Assembly: GCF_004028635.1 (NCBI RefSeq)
Contig: NZ_RQJW01000003.1
Span: 930,001 to 994,000 of the forward strand
Length of the DNA: 64,000 nt
Direction: 5' to 3'
Origin: Streptomyces cyaneus
Lineage (GTDB): Bacteria > Actinomycetota > Actinomycetes > Streptomycetales > Streptomycetaceae
The position numbers and the translations under genes were made by a program. The notes below the pieces were generated by a model. That model had not been told where the DNA came from and ran no database searches. It was given only the letters and a program-made list of their open reading frames with translations. Positions 43,077-51,227 of the stretch are shown here, one piece after another; position 1 is the first letter of the stretch, and each line of letters begins with the position of its first letter.

Positions 43077-45899
43077 ATGGCACCGCCCCTCTCCAGAAGA
43101 TCCCTTCTCCAGGCCGCGGCGCTGGCGGCAGCGACCCCCGCAGTCTCGTTCGCCGCAACAGGCCGAGCCTCGGCCGCCGTTCCGGAGGTGCAGGCCGTGG
43201 CTGCCGCTCCGTCCGCCTGGACCGTCCAGCCCTTCGGCCTGGGCGACGTGGCCCTCAGACCAGGCATCTTCGCCGGCAAGCGGCAGTTGATGCTCGATCA
43301 CGGCCGGGGCTACGACGTGAACCGGCTCCTGCAGGTCTTCCGCGCCAACGCCGGGCTCTCCACGGGCGGCGCGGTCGCCCCGGGCGGTTGGGAGGGGCTG
43401 GACGGCGAGGCCAACGGCAATCTCCGCGGCCACTACACCGGTCACTTCCTGAGCATGCTGTCGCAGGCGTACGCGAGCACCGGGGACCAGGCGTACGCCG
43501 ACAAGATCGGGACCATGGTCGGGGCGCTGAGCGAGGTGCGCGAGGCGCTGCGCCGCGACCCGCGGATGCTCAGCGTCGCCGGAAAGTTCGGCACCGCCCA
43601 GGAGAACGTGCGTGGCTCGTACCAGTACGTGGACCTGCCGGCCGCCGTGCTCGGCGGTGCCTCCGCGATCACCCTGTCGGCCTGGGTGAAGCCCACCCAC
43701 AACGCCAACTGGGCCCGGGTCTTCGACTTCGGCAACAACAACACCCGGTACATGTACCTGGCCGGGCGCAATGCGAGCGGCGTCCCGCGGTTCGCCATCA
43801 CCACCAACGGACCCGGCGGCGAGCAGGGCCTCAACGGCAACGCCGCGCTGCCGCTGAACCAGTGGAGCCACCTGGCGGTGACGATCGGCGGCGGCACCGG
43901 CACGCTCTACGTCAACGGAACGGCCGTCGCCACGAACACGTCGATGACGCTCAACCCGGCGGCGCTGGGCACCCTGGCGAACAACTGGCTCGGCCGCTCG
44001 AACTTCTCCGGCGACCCGGTGTTCGCCGGCGCCTACGACGAGTTCAACGTCTGGTCGCGGGCGCTGACCGCCGCCGAGATCACGGCGCTGCAGAGCAACC
44101 GTGCCTCGGCGACGGCGGCCGGCCGGGGCAACCTGGCGTCGTACGACTTCTTCGAGACGACCGGCGGCACCTTCGCGGACGCCTCCGGCCGAGCCCTGAC
44201 CGCCACCTTGCGCCGCACCTGGGGCGGACCGAGCCACCCCGGGTTCCTCGCCGCGTATCCGGAGACGCAGTTCATCGAGCTGGAGTCGATGACCAGCGGG
44301 GACTACACCAAGGTGTGGGCGCCGTACTACACCGCGCACAAGATCCTCAAGAGCCTGCTGGACGCCCACCTCGCCACCGCCGACGCCCGTGCCCTCGACC
44401 TCGCGTCGGGCATGTGCGACTGGATGTACTCCCGGCTGTCCAAGCTGCCCGACGCCACCCTCCAGCGGATGTGGGGCATCTTCTCCAGCGGCGAGTTCGG
44501 CGGCATCGTCGAGACGATCGTCGACCTGCACTCGATCACCGGCAAGGCCGAACACCTCGCCCTGGCCAAGCTGTTCGACCTCGACCGGCTCATAGACGCC
44601 TGCGCCGCGAACACCGACATCCTGGACGGCCTGCACGCCAACCAGCACATCCCGATCTTCACCGGTTACGTCCGGCTGTACGACGCGACGGGCGAGGCCC
44701 GCTACCTCACCGCCGCGAAGAACTTCTGGGGCATGGTCGTCCCGCCCCGCATGTACGGCATCGGCGGGACGAGCACGGGCGAGTTCTGGAAAGCCCGCGG
44801 GGTCGTCGCCGGCACGATCAGCGACACCAACGCCGAGACCTGCTGCGCGCACAACCTGCTCAAGCTGAGCCGGACGCTGTTCTTCCACGAGCAGGACCCG
44901 AAGTACATGGAGTACTACGAGCGGGCCCTGTACAACCAGGTGCTCGGCTCCAAGCAGGACAAGGCCGACGCGGAGAAGCCGCTCGTCACGTACTTCATCG
45001 GCCTGAAGCCCGGTCACGTGCGCGACTACACCCCCAAGCAGGGCACGACCTGCTGCGAGGGCACGGGCATGGAGAGCGCCACGAAGTACCAGGACTCGGT
45101 GTACTTCAAGAAGGCGGACGGCTCCGCCCTGTACGTGAACCTCTACAGCCCCTCGACTCTCACCTGGTCGGAGAAGGGCGTCACGGTCACACAGGCGACG
45201 GACTACCCCAGGGAGCAGGGCTCCACGATCACCATCGGCGGGGGCAGCGCGTCGTTCGAGCTGAAGCTGCGCGTGCCGTCCTGGGCGACCGGCGGCTTCA
45301 AGGTGACGGTCAACGGCAGTGCGGTCAGCGGCACTCCGGCCGCGGGCAGCTACTTCACCATGTCCCGGACCTGGCGCAGCGGCGACACCGTGCGCGTCAC
45401 CCTCCCGTTCCGGCTCCGAGTCGAGAAGGCCCTCGACGACCCGTCCCTGCAGACCCTGTTCTACGGCCCGGTCAACCTGGTCGGCCGCAGCTCCTCGACC
45501 GACTACCTCCAGTTGGGCCTGTACCGCAACGCCGGGCTCTCCGGCGACCTGCTGCCGTCCCTCACCCCGGTGTCCGGCAAACCCCTCCACTACACCCTGG
45601 GCGGCACCGAGTTCGCTCCCTTCTTCGAGGGCACCGAGGACCCGACCCACGCCTACTTCCGGCGCTCGGAACCCCGGGTGATCCTCGGCAGCACCGACTC
45701 CGGTGTCGCCAATCCCGCGAAGTCCGACGGCACCACGCTCCTGGACGAGATCTGGGCCGGGGCGCCGTTCAGCGGCAAGAATGCGCTGGTCACACGTGTG
45801 CGGTCCACCGTGAACGCGTGGGTGACGGCGGGTCTGCTGAGCCAGGCCGACGGGCAGAAGGTCGTGACCACGGCGGAACAGGCGACGTACGCCCCCTGA
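43077..45899 (+). CDS. Secreted GH127 (DUF1680) glycosidase with an inserted LamG domain
   Basis: A 940-residue protein with a Tat-like signal (SRRSLLQAAALAAATPAVSFA). The GH127 alpha/alpha barrel is in two parts. Residues about 60-165 contain LMLDHGRGYDVNRLL. A concanavalin-like LamG domain follows (about 170-345: SAWVKPTHNANWARVFDFG to EFNVWSRALTAAEITAL). The rest of the barrel contains ETCCAHNLLKLSRTLFFHEQD and QGTTCCEGTGMESATK, the Glu/Cys zinc-thiolate catalytic site. Family members remove beta-L-arabinofuranosyl residues. GGAGGAGCACAC fixes the ATG. A terminator follows the stop. Confidence 0.88.
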   Translation: MAPPLSRRSLLQAAALAAATPAVSFAATGRASAAVPEVQAVAAAPSAWTVQPFGLGDVALRPGIFAGKRQLMLDHGRGYDVNRLLQVFRANAGLSTGGAVAPGGWEGLDGEANGNLRGHYTGHFLSMLSQAYASTGDQAYADKIGTMVGALSEVREALRRDPRMLSVAGKFGTAQENVRGSYQYVDLPAAVLGGASAITLSAWVKPTHNANWARVFDFGNNNTRYMYLAGRNASGVPRFAITTNGPGGEQGLNGNAALPLNQWSHLAVTIGGGTGTLYVNGTAVATNTSMTLNPAALGTLANNWLGRSNFSGDPVFAGAYDEFNVWSRALTAAEITALQSNRASATAAGRGNLASYDFFETTGGTFADASGRALTATLRRTWGGPSHPGFLAAYPETQFIELESMTSGDYTKVWAPYYTAHKILKSLLDAHLATADARALDLASGMCDWMYSRLSKLPDATLQRMWGIFSSGEFGGIVETIVDLHSITGKAEHLALAKLFDLDRLIDACAANTDILDGLHANQHIPIFTGYVRLYDATGEARYLTAAKNFWGMVVPPRMYGIGGTSTGEFWKARGVVAGTISDTNAETCCAHNLLKLSRTLFFHEQDPKYMEYYERALYNQVLGSKQDKADAEKPLVTYFIGLKPGHVRDYTPKQGTTCCEGTGMESATKYQDSVYFKKADGSALYVNLYSPSTLTWSEKGVTVTQATDYPREQGSTITIGGGSASFELKLRVPSWATGGFKVTVNGSAVSGTPAAGSYFTMSRTWRSGDTVRVTLPFRLRVEKALDDPSLQTLFYGPVNLVGRSSSTDYLQLGLYRNAGLSGDLLPSLTPVSGKPLHYTLGGTEFAPFFEGTEDPTHAYFRRSEPRVILGSTDSGVANPAKSDGTTLLDEIWAGAPFSGKNALVTRVRSTVNAWVTAGLLSQADGQKVVTTAEQATYAP

Positions 45900-45909
45900 T
45901 CCGACGCCC

Positions 45910-45953
45910 GGATCCCCGCGCCGCCGCGCGCTCGGCGCCCGGTGCGGGGATCC
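45910..45953 (+). terminator. Terminator after the GH127 gene
   Basis: GGATCCCCGC (45910-45919) pairs perfectly with GCGGGGATCC (45944-45953), and the inner GCCG/CGGC-type pairs extend the stem. It starts 11 bases after the stop codon. Confidence 0.75.
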
Positions 45954-45992
45954 TGGAGTCAGTGGTCACAAGCCTGACAGGGCGGCGGCACG

Positions 45993-46445
45993 ATGACGAT
46001 CGACGTATCGGCGGAGCGAGTGATCCCGTTCCCGCCCGAGCGGGTGGCCGAGTACGCCATGGACTGGCGCCACGACGCCGACTGGACCCAGGGCATCCGC
46101 ACCGCGGAGCTGACCCGCGAGGCCGACGGGGGCGGCTTCGGGGTCGGCGCCGAGGTCACCCGGACCGCGTACTTTCTCGGCCGGCGCATCGACTACGTGC
46201 TGCGCGTGGCGGCGTACGAGTTCCCGCGGCTGCTGGACATGGTGTCCGTGGCCGGACCGATGCCGATGCACGTCACCTACGCCTTCGACCCGCACCCGGA
46301 CGGCACCCTCGCACGCATCCGCGTCCGGGGCGGCCCCGGCAGCCTCGCCCGGTTGGCGGCCCCGCTCATGGCCCGCCAGGTCCGCTCCAACATCGGCAAG
46401 GACCTGCGCGACCTCGGGCGCAGGCTCACGGGGTCCACCGGATGA
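45993..46445 (+). CDS. SRPBCC family (polyketide cyclase-like) protein
   Basis: A 150-residue START-like protein. It begins MTIDVSAERVIPFPPERVAEYAMDWRHDADWTQGI and ends in the long helix SLARLAAPLMARQVRSNIGKDLRDLGRRL, with beta strands between. Such folds bind hydrophobic ligands. No specific role is visible, and there is no signal peptide. It converges on the LysR-type effector-domain gene. Confidence 0.8.
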   Translation: MTIDVSAERVIPFPPERVAEYAMDWRHDADWTQGIRTAELTREADGGGFGVGAEVTRTAYFLGRRIDYVLRVAAYEFPRLLDMVSVAGPMPMHVTYAFDPHPDGTLARIRVRGGPGSLARLAAPLMARQVRSNIGKDLRDLGRRLTGSTG

Positions 46446-46471
46446 GGGTGCCGGTGGCTCACTGCCGTCCG

Positions 46472-47278
46472 CTACGACCGGCGGCCGGGCTTGCCTCGCC
46501 GGGTGCCCTTGGCTCCCTTGGCTCCCTTGGCACCGCCGGAGCCGCCGCGCCGGCCGGTGCCGGTGCCGGGCTGGCGTCGTGGGCTGCCGCCGGTGTCCGG
46601 GCGGTTGCGCTTCGGCTGCTCCGTGGCGGCCGGGGTCTGGGACGTGGTGCGGCCCCGGGTGCTGTTGACCGTGCGGCCGCGGACGACGCCGATGAAGTCC
46701 TCGACCAGGTCGGTGGTCGCCTCCTCCGGCCAGGACAGGGCGATGCCCGACTGGGGGGCGTCCACGAGCGGCCGGTAGGTGAGGTCCTTGCGGTGGTGCA
46801 GACGGGCCAGCGACTGGGGTACGACGAGCAGGCCGACGCCCGCCGCGACGAGCTCGACGGCGTCCGCGGTGGTCGCGGGGCGTTCGAAGGCAGGCTGCCC
46901 CGGTGGCCGCTCCCAGTCGAGGACGTCGTCGAGGGGGTGGAAGAGGACCTCGTCGGCCAGGTCGTCCGTGCTCACCTCGTCCACGGCGGCGATGACGTGG
47001 TCCTTGGGGACGACGACGACCGTGGTCTCGGTGTAGAGGGGGATCGCGCTGAAGAACGTACGGTCGACCGGCAGCCGTACGAACCCGGCGTCGGCGGCGC
47101 CGTTCCGCAGCAGGTCGGACGCCTCGGCGGCGGTGACCGCGTGCAGGGTCAGGGGGACGTCCGGGAAGCGCTCGTTCCAGATCCGCACCCACTTCGAGGG
47201 TGTCACTCCCGGGACGTACGCGAGCCGGAAGGAAGCGGCTGCTTCCGCGGACGAAGGGGGTACTTCCGAGCCTGTCAC
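46472..47278 (-). CDS. LysR-type substrate-binding domain protein without HTH
   Basis: A 268-residue protein. Residues about 15-205 form a LysR effector-binding domain (FRLAYVPGVTPSKWVRIWNERFPDVPLTLHAV, DAGFVRLPVDRTFFSAIPLYTETTVVVVPKDH, VAAGVGLLVVPQSLARLHHRKDLTYRPL). The usual N-terminal DNA-binding domain is absent. Instead the C-terminus is a basic, disordered tail with GAKGAKGAKG repeats and many Arg/Lys, which could contact nucleic acid. The start is GTG. It is divergent from the DUF5997 gene, 58 bp apart, a pairing I recall as conserved. Confidence 0.82.
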   Translation of the reverse strand: MTGSEVPPSSAEAAASFRLAYVPGVTPSKWVRIWNERFPDVPLTLHAVTAAEASDLLRNGAADAGFVRLPVDRTFFSAIPLYTETTVVVVPKDHVIAAVDEVSTDDLADEVLFHPLDDVLDWERPPGQPAFERPATTADAVELVAAGVGLLVVPQSLARLHHRKDLTYRPLVDAPQSGIALSWPEEATTDLVEDFIGVVRGRTVNSTRGRTTSQTPAATEQPKRNRPDTGGSPRRQPGTGTGRRGGSGGAKGAKGAKGTRRGKPGRRS

Positions 47279-47336
47279 CTGGCCAGGTTACCGGCCGTGG
47301 TCGGCGGCGGTTCCACCGGTCGATACCCTTGGGACC

Positions 47337-47729
47337 ATGACGTCGCACCAAAGCACCCAGACCATGAAGCCTGCGACCGCGGCCAAGAAGCTGGGTGTGT
47401 ACCTCGAAGCCACCCCCGCCGAATTCCGGGAGGGTGTCGTCACGCGCGCGGAACTGAACGCGCTGCAGGCGGACCCGCCGCAGTGGCTGAGCGACCTGCG
47501 ACGCGACGGCCCGCACCCCCGCCCGGTGGTCGCGCAGAAGCTCGGCGTGTCCATCGCGGGCCTGGCCCGCGGCGGCGTCACGGAGCCCCTCACCACCGAG
47601 CAGATCGAGGCGCTGAAGCAGGAGCAGCCCGAGTGGCTGCTCAAGGAGCGCGCCACGCAGGCCGAGGTCCGCAAGGAGGCGGCCCGTCTGAAGGAGCGCA
47701 ACGCGGAGCGCTCGGCAGAGGGCTCCTGA
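47337..47729 (+). CDS. DUF5997 family protein
   Basis: A 130-residue protein of short helices. The segment RPVVAQKLGVSIAGLARGGVTEPLTTEQIEALKQ resembles a helix-turn-helix, and a charged C-terminal helix follows (ATQAEVRKEAARLKERNAE). It matches the actinobacterial DUF5997 family, of unknown function. TACCCT seven bases before the ATG and no Shine-Dalgarno sequence indicate a leaderless message. Its neighbour supplies a LysR-type effector domain without HTH, so the two might form one regulator; this is inference. Confidence 0.78.
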   Translation: MTSHQSTQTMKPATAAKKLGVYLEATPAEFREGVVTRAELNALQADPPQWLSDLRRDGPHPRPVVAQKLGVSIAGLARGGVTEPLTTEQIEALKQEQPEWLLKERATQAEVRKEAARLKERNAERSAEGS

Positions 47730-47750
47730 CCTCACCCACACCCTCTCGCC

Positions 47751-47805
47751 GTGGGCGGGTTCCGTTCCGTCCGCCGAAGCCCGGCCCGGAACGGAACCCG
47801 CCCAC
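47751..47805. terminator. Bidirectional terminator between DUF5997 and Dyp genes
   Basis: A perfect 19-bp stem (47751-47769 with 47787-47805, arm core GGGCGGGTTCCGTTCCG) with a 17-nt loop between convergent genes. Confidence 0.88.
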
Positions 47806-47818
47806 GTCTCATTCCGGC

Positions 47819-48772
47819 TCAGTCCGTGACGGACCGCTCCGGGATCGCCTCCAGGAAGGTCACCGACGGGATGAAGAAGAGCGTCCCGGTGACGGCCCGC
47901 GAGTAGTCGAGGATGGGGTCGGGGCCGGATTCCGGGCCGCCGAGGAACATCTTCCTCATCATGGCCTCCGGTATCTCGGGCGTACGGGCGTAGGCGATGA
48001 AGTACGTGCCGAACTCGCCGTGGCCGGGCCTGCCGAACGGCATGGCGCCGCGCAGTATCTCCAGCTCCTCCCCGTCCGGGCCGGTGACCGTGTTCACGTC
48101 CTTGTGGGAGCCGGGCACGTCGAGTTCGATGTTGGTCAGCTTGGAGCGGCCGATCACCTTCTCCTGGGCCTCGACCGCCAGGGCCTCCCAGGCGTCCACG
48201 TCGTGCAGGTACTTCTGGACGATGGCGTAGCTTCCGCCACGGAACGCGGGATCCTCGTCACCGACGACCGCCGCCTCGGCCGCCGCCTGGCCGACCGGGT
48301 TCTCGGTGCCGTCGACGAAGCCGAGGACGTTGCGCGAGTCGAAGTAGGCGAAGGCCTGGACCTCGTCCTGGACGGTGACCGCGTCGCGCAGCCGCTTCAT
48401 GATCTCGGCGGCCAGGGCGAAGCACAGGTCCGGGCGGGCGGCACGGATGTGGAAGAGCAGGTCGCCGGGGGTCGACACGGCGCGGTGCCGTGCCCCCTCC
48501 AGCTCCTTGAAGGGGTGCAGCTCCTGGGGGCGCGGATCACCGAACAGCCGGTCCCAGGCCGTGGAACCCACTCCGGCGACGCAGCACAGGCCGCCGTCGG
48601 GACTGGGGAATCCGACGGCCCGTACCAGCCCCGCGAGCCCGGCGAGCAGATCGCGCACCTCGGGCTCGCCGCCCGGCTCGACCGTGACCACCAGGAAGAC
48701 GGCGACAGGCGCCGGCGGACTGAGCACCGGCTGTGACTGTGCATCGGCCAACCGCATCGACGACGACGGCAT
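47819..48772 (-). CDS. Dyp-type peroxidase
   Basis: A 317-residue haem peroxidase oxidising dyes or phenols with H2O2. The family signature GFVDGTENP supplies the catalytic Asp; ILRGAMPFG carries the distal-pocket Arg; HGEFGTYFIAYARTPEI follows. There is no Tat signal, so this is the cytosolic B-type. The C-terminus (EAIPERSVTD) does not look like an encapsulin-loading peptide and no encapsulin gene is adjacent. GAGGGGAACA before ATG 48772 decides the start. Confidence 0.92.
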   Translation of the reverse strand: MPSSSMRLADAQSQPVLSPPAPVAVFLVVTVEPGGEPEVRDLLAGLAGLVRAVGFPSPDGGLCCVAGVGSTAWDRLFGDPRPQELHPFKELEGARHRAVSTPGDLLFHIRAARPDLCFALAAEIMKRLRDAVTVQDEVQAFAYFDSRNVLGFVDGTENPVGQAAAEAAVVGDEDPAFRGGSYAIVQKYLHDVDAWEALAVEAQEKVIGRSKLTNIELDVPGSHKDVNTVTGPDGEELEILRGAMPFGRPGHGEFGTYFIAYARTPEIPEAMMRKMFLGGPESGPDPILDYSRAVTGTLFFIPSVTFLEAIPERSVTD

Positions 48773-48900
48773 TGTTCCCCTCTCACCCTCAAACCCCGCC
48801 AACTAACGATGCCCGGCCGAACCGCGTGCGATACCCGTCAAAACTCCGCACATATGACTAGTGCGACGCGTGAGGAAAACCGTGTTCGATATAGAAAACC

Positions 48901-48926
48901 CGCATGCGAACGCGCGTACGCATGCG
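48901..48926 (+). promoter_or_regulatory. Two CGCATGCG palindromes at the start of the TerD-like gene
   Basis: CGCATGCG occurs at 48901-48908 and 48919-48926, 18 bp apart, and overlaps the first possible ATG codons. TATAGA (48890-48895) just upstream could be a -10. It may be an operator, in which case the true start is later (48940). Confidence 0.4.
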
Positions 48927-51105
48927 GGATCATCCGGGAATGGTCCACCGTCTCGAACCCCTGGTCGTCCGGCACACCCACCGTCTCCCCTCCCCTGCGG
49001 GTCCCGCCGGGGAAGGCGCCGTCGCGGCACGGCAGTTCGATGCCGCGTTGATGTCCGTCGGCTTCAAGCTCTCGGCGGAGCTGCTGGCCCGTCTGTCGGG
49101 GCTGTCCGAGGGGACGGTCGTCGACGCCGCGGTGCGGACGCTGGGCACGGTCCGCGAAATGGTCGGAGACCATGTGCGGCACAACACGTACTTCATCGAC
49201 TTCCCGGCCAACGTGCCGGACACCTACGACTTCTGGATGGGCTGCATCGCCGAGGCCCTCGCCGACGACGCGACGCGCGCGAGCGTTCTGGAGCAGTTGA
49301 GCGATGGTGTCGTCGACCTGCTCACCCTTCCGTCGTACGGCCGCTACCAGCACACGTACGCCGAGATGCTCGGCCACCACGAGGAGCTGATCGCGGCGGC
49401 GGGCGACCGTATGACGGTGCTGCACCTGGGCGGCGACGCGGACGCCGAAGTCACCGCCCTGTACCTGGCGTTGGCGGGCAGCAGCACCCCGCTCGGCGAG
49501 GACGACCGGCGGGATCTCGAGGTGCTCGCCGAGGTGTGCGTCGATGGGCCGCAGCCCGAGGAGATCCCGGTCCGGGAGAACCGAGCCGTGGTCAACCGGG
49601 CTCGGCTGCGGGCCGGTTCGGCGCTGCTGCTGGACACGGTCACCGATGTGCTGCGGCTGGCCTGTGCGTTGTCGGGCGGTGATGTGACGCTGCTGGAGCC
49701 GACGCGGCTGCGGGGGCTTTCCCGACCGGTGCGCCGTGCTCTGCTGGCGGGTCTCGACTCGGTGGTCGCGGCCGCGCCCGCCAAGCTGGCGGACGTCCAC
49801 GCGCATCGGGAGGCCTGGAAGCGGCTGGGTGAGCGGCTGCACCCGCACGAGTACCCGCAGTGGCCGCACGCCGCCGATGTGTTCGCCGTCGCGCGGGGCG
49901 AGAAGGAGGCCCGCTCGTTCGACAGCCGGGTCGAGGAACTGCTCGGCATGAACGACGTCACCGGCGCCGTGAAGCTGCTGAAGCCCGCGCCGGGCAAGCT
50001 GTTCCGCGCCCTGGACCGGCTGCTGCGCATGGCCCTCACGCAGGAGGAGCGCGACGCGGTGGTGGCCGCTGCCGAGGAGGTCGCCCCGCAGGTCGCCGGG
50101 CGGGTCGTGCTGTCGGTTCGTGAACACCTCGCCAACCGCGCACGGGAGACCGGCGAGCGCCGCGTGTTCGTGAACCGGCTCGGCCGTGCCTGGGTCGCCG
50201 AGGACGACCGTCCGCCCGTGCTGCCGCCGGAGCGGCAGCGCCTGATCGCCGCGCTCGACGCGGAGTTGCGGCGCCGTCTGCCGGCTCCGGTCCATCTGTT
50301 GATCGACCCGGACGTCCTCGACGTCGCGCTGCCGCTCAGCGGCAGGGCGACGGCGTCCGGCCTCGGCGTGCTGCCGCGCGGTTCGGTGACGCGGGTCGAC
50401 GGCGAGCTGCTGCGCTTCTTCGTGTACTGGAAGGAGGCGAGCCGGACCACGGACTACGACCTGTCGGCGTTGATGCTGGACGCCGGCTACAACACCGTCT
50501 CCTGGCTGTCGTACACCAACCTCCGTGAAGTCGAGGGCGAGCATTCCGGCGACATCACCGCAGCGCCCGACGGGGCCTCGGAGTTCATCAACCTGCGGCT
50601 GGACGCCGTACGTGGCACCTTCGTCGTGCCGCAGGTCAACCTCTTCTCCGGAGAGGGCTTCGAGGAGGTCGAGGAGTCGTTCTTCGGGTTCATGGTGCGC
50701 GAGGGCGAACAGCAGGGGCGTCCCTTCGAGCCGCGCACCGTGCGTATGAAGTCGGAGCTGCGCGGTCCCGGCCGGGTGGCTCTGCCGCTGGCGTTCCAGC
50801 GTGGGGAGGACGGGCGGTGGCGCGCCAAGTGGCTGCACCTGTATCTGAAGGGCAACCCGGCGTCCAACCGTGTCGAGGGCAACCGGGTGTCGGTGGCGAC
50901 GCTGCTGCGCGGTGTCGTGGAGCGGGAGCAGCTGACGGTGCGCTACCTGACGGACTTGATGGAGGCCACGACGACGACCCTGTGGGACGGCAAGACGCTC
51001 CCGGAGGGTCCCGTCACCTACATCGGTCTGCAGCGCCCCGACGGGCTGCACCCGGCCTCGCGGATCCTCACTCCCGAAAATCTGCGCGACCTGATCCCGG
51101 CCTGA
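48904..51105 (+). CDS. Large TerD-domain-containing protein (tellurium-resistance-associated)
   Basis: A protein of about 733 residues. The first 480 residues are helical with no named domain (FKLSAELLARLSGLSEGTVVDAA, YFIDFPANVPDTYDFWMGCI). The C-terminal part from about residue 490 is TerD-like: LLRFFVYWKEASRTTDYDLSALMLDAGYNTVSWLSYTNLREVEGEHSGDITAAPDGASEFINL. It resembles the MXAN_6230/SCO0854-type proteins linked to ter stress systems, but I see no RING domain. TerD domains bind calcium. Starts at 48904, 48922 or 48940 are all possible; none has a good ribosome binding site. No other ter genes are adjacent. Confidence 0.72.
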   Translation: MRTRVRMRDHPGMVHRLEPLVVRHTHRLPSPAGPAGEGAVAARQFDAALMSVGFKLSAELLARLSGLSEGTVVDAAVRTLGTVREMVGDHVRHNTYFIDFPANVPDTYDFWMGCIAEALADDATRASVLEQLSDGVVDLLTLPSYGRYQHTYAEMLGHHEELIAAAGDRMTVLHLGGDADAEVTALYLALAGSSTPLGEDDRRDLEVLAEVCVDGPQPEEIPVRENRAVVNRARLRAGSALLLDTVTDVLRLACALSGGDVTLLEPTRLRGLSRPVRRALLAGLDSVVAAAPAKLADVHAHREAWKRLGERLHPHEYPQWPHAADVFAVARGEKEARSFDSRVEELLGMNDVTGAVKLLKPAPGKLFRALDRLLRMALTQEERDAVVAAAEEVAPQVAGRVVLSVREHLANRARETGERRVFVNRLGRAWVAEDDRPPVLPPERQRLIAALDAELRRRLPAPVHLLIDPDVLDVALPLSGRATASGLGVLPRGSVTRVDGELLRFFVYWKEASRTTDYDLSALMLDAGYNTVSWLSYTNLREVEGEHSGDITAAPDGASEFINLRLDAVRGTFVVPQVNLFSGEGFEEVEESFFGFMVREGEQQGRPFEPRTVRMKSELRGPGRVALPLAFQRGEDGRWRAKWLHLYLKGNPASNRVEGNRVSVATLLRGVVEREQLTVRYLTDLMEATTTTLWDGKTLPEGPVTYIGLQRPDGLHPASRILTPENLRDLIPA

Positions 51106-51120
51106 CTGGTAGCGTTCGTC

Positions 51121-51187
51121 GTGGCGAGGCCATGAAGGGGCTTCCTTCTCAACCTCCTTTAACTAGTCCCTTCGCTTTCCTCGCCAC
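51121..51187. terminator. Two-part stem-loop between convergent genes with an anti-SD-like loop
   Basis: The outer stem is GTGGCGAGG/CCTCGCCAC (51121-51129 with 51179-51187, 9 bp). The inner stem is GAAGGG/CCCTTC (51134-51139 with 51168-51173), extendable by a G-T wobble and CT/AG. The loop contains AACCTCCTTTAACT. A terminator role fits its place between the TerD-like and paaE genes. Confidence 0.6.
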
Positions 51188-51227
51188 TCAAGTCTTCCGG
51201 CCGCTGCCGATCGGCGCTTACCGCCGG

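Noticed and set aside
43388..48736. Open frame of 1782 codons on the plus strand
   Set aside because: It is the alternate frame of the GH127, SRPBCC, LysR-domain and Dyp genes. Its translation is Arg/Gly/Pro-rich with no domains, as expected from high-GC shadow frames.
47819..48772. Dyp peroxidase as encapsulin cargo
   Set aside because: No C-terminal loading peptide is apparent and no encapsulin gene is adjacent.
51132..51227. Small plus-strand frame starting at ATG 51132 after the TerD-like gene
   Set aside because: It has no ribosome binding site and runs antisense into the paaE gene; the stem-loop explains the local sequence better.
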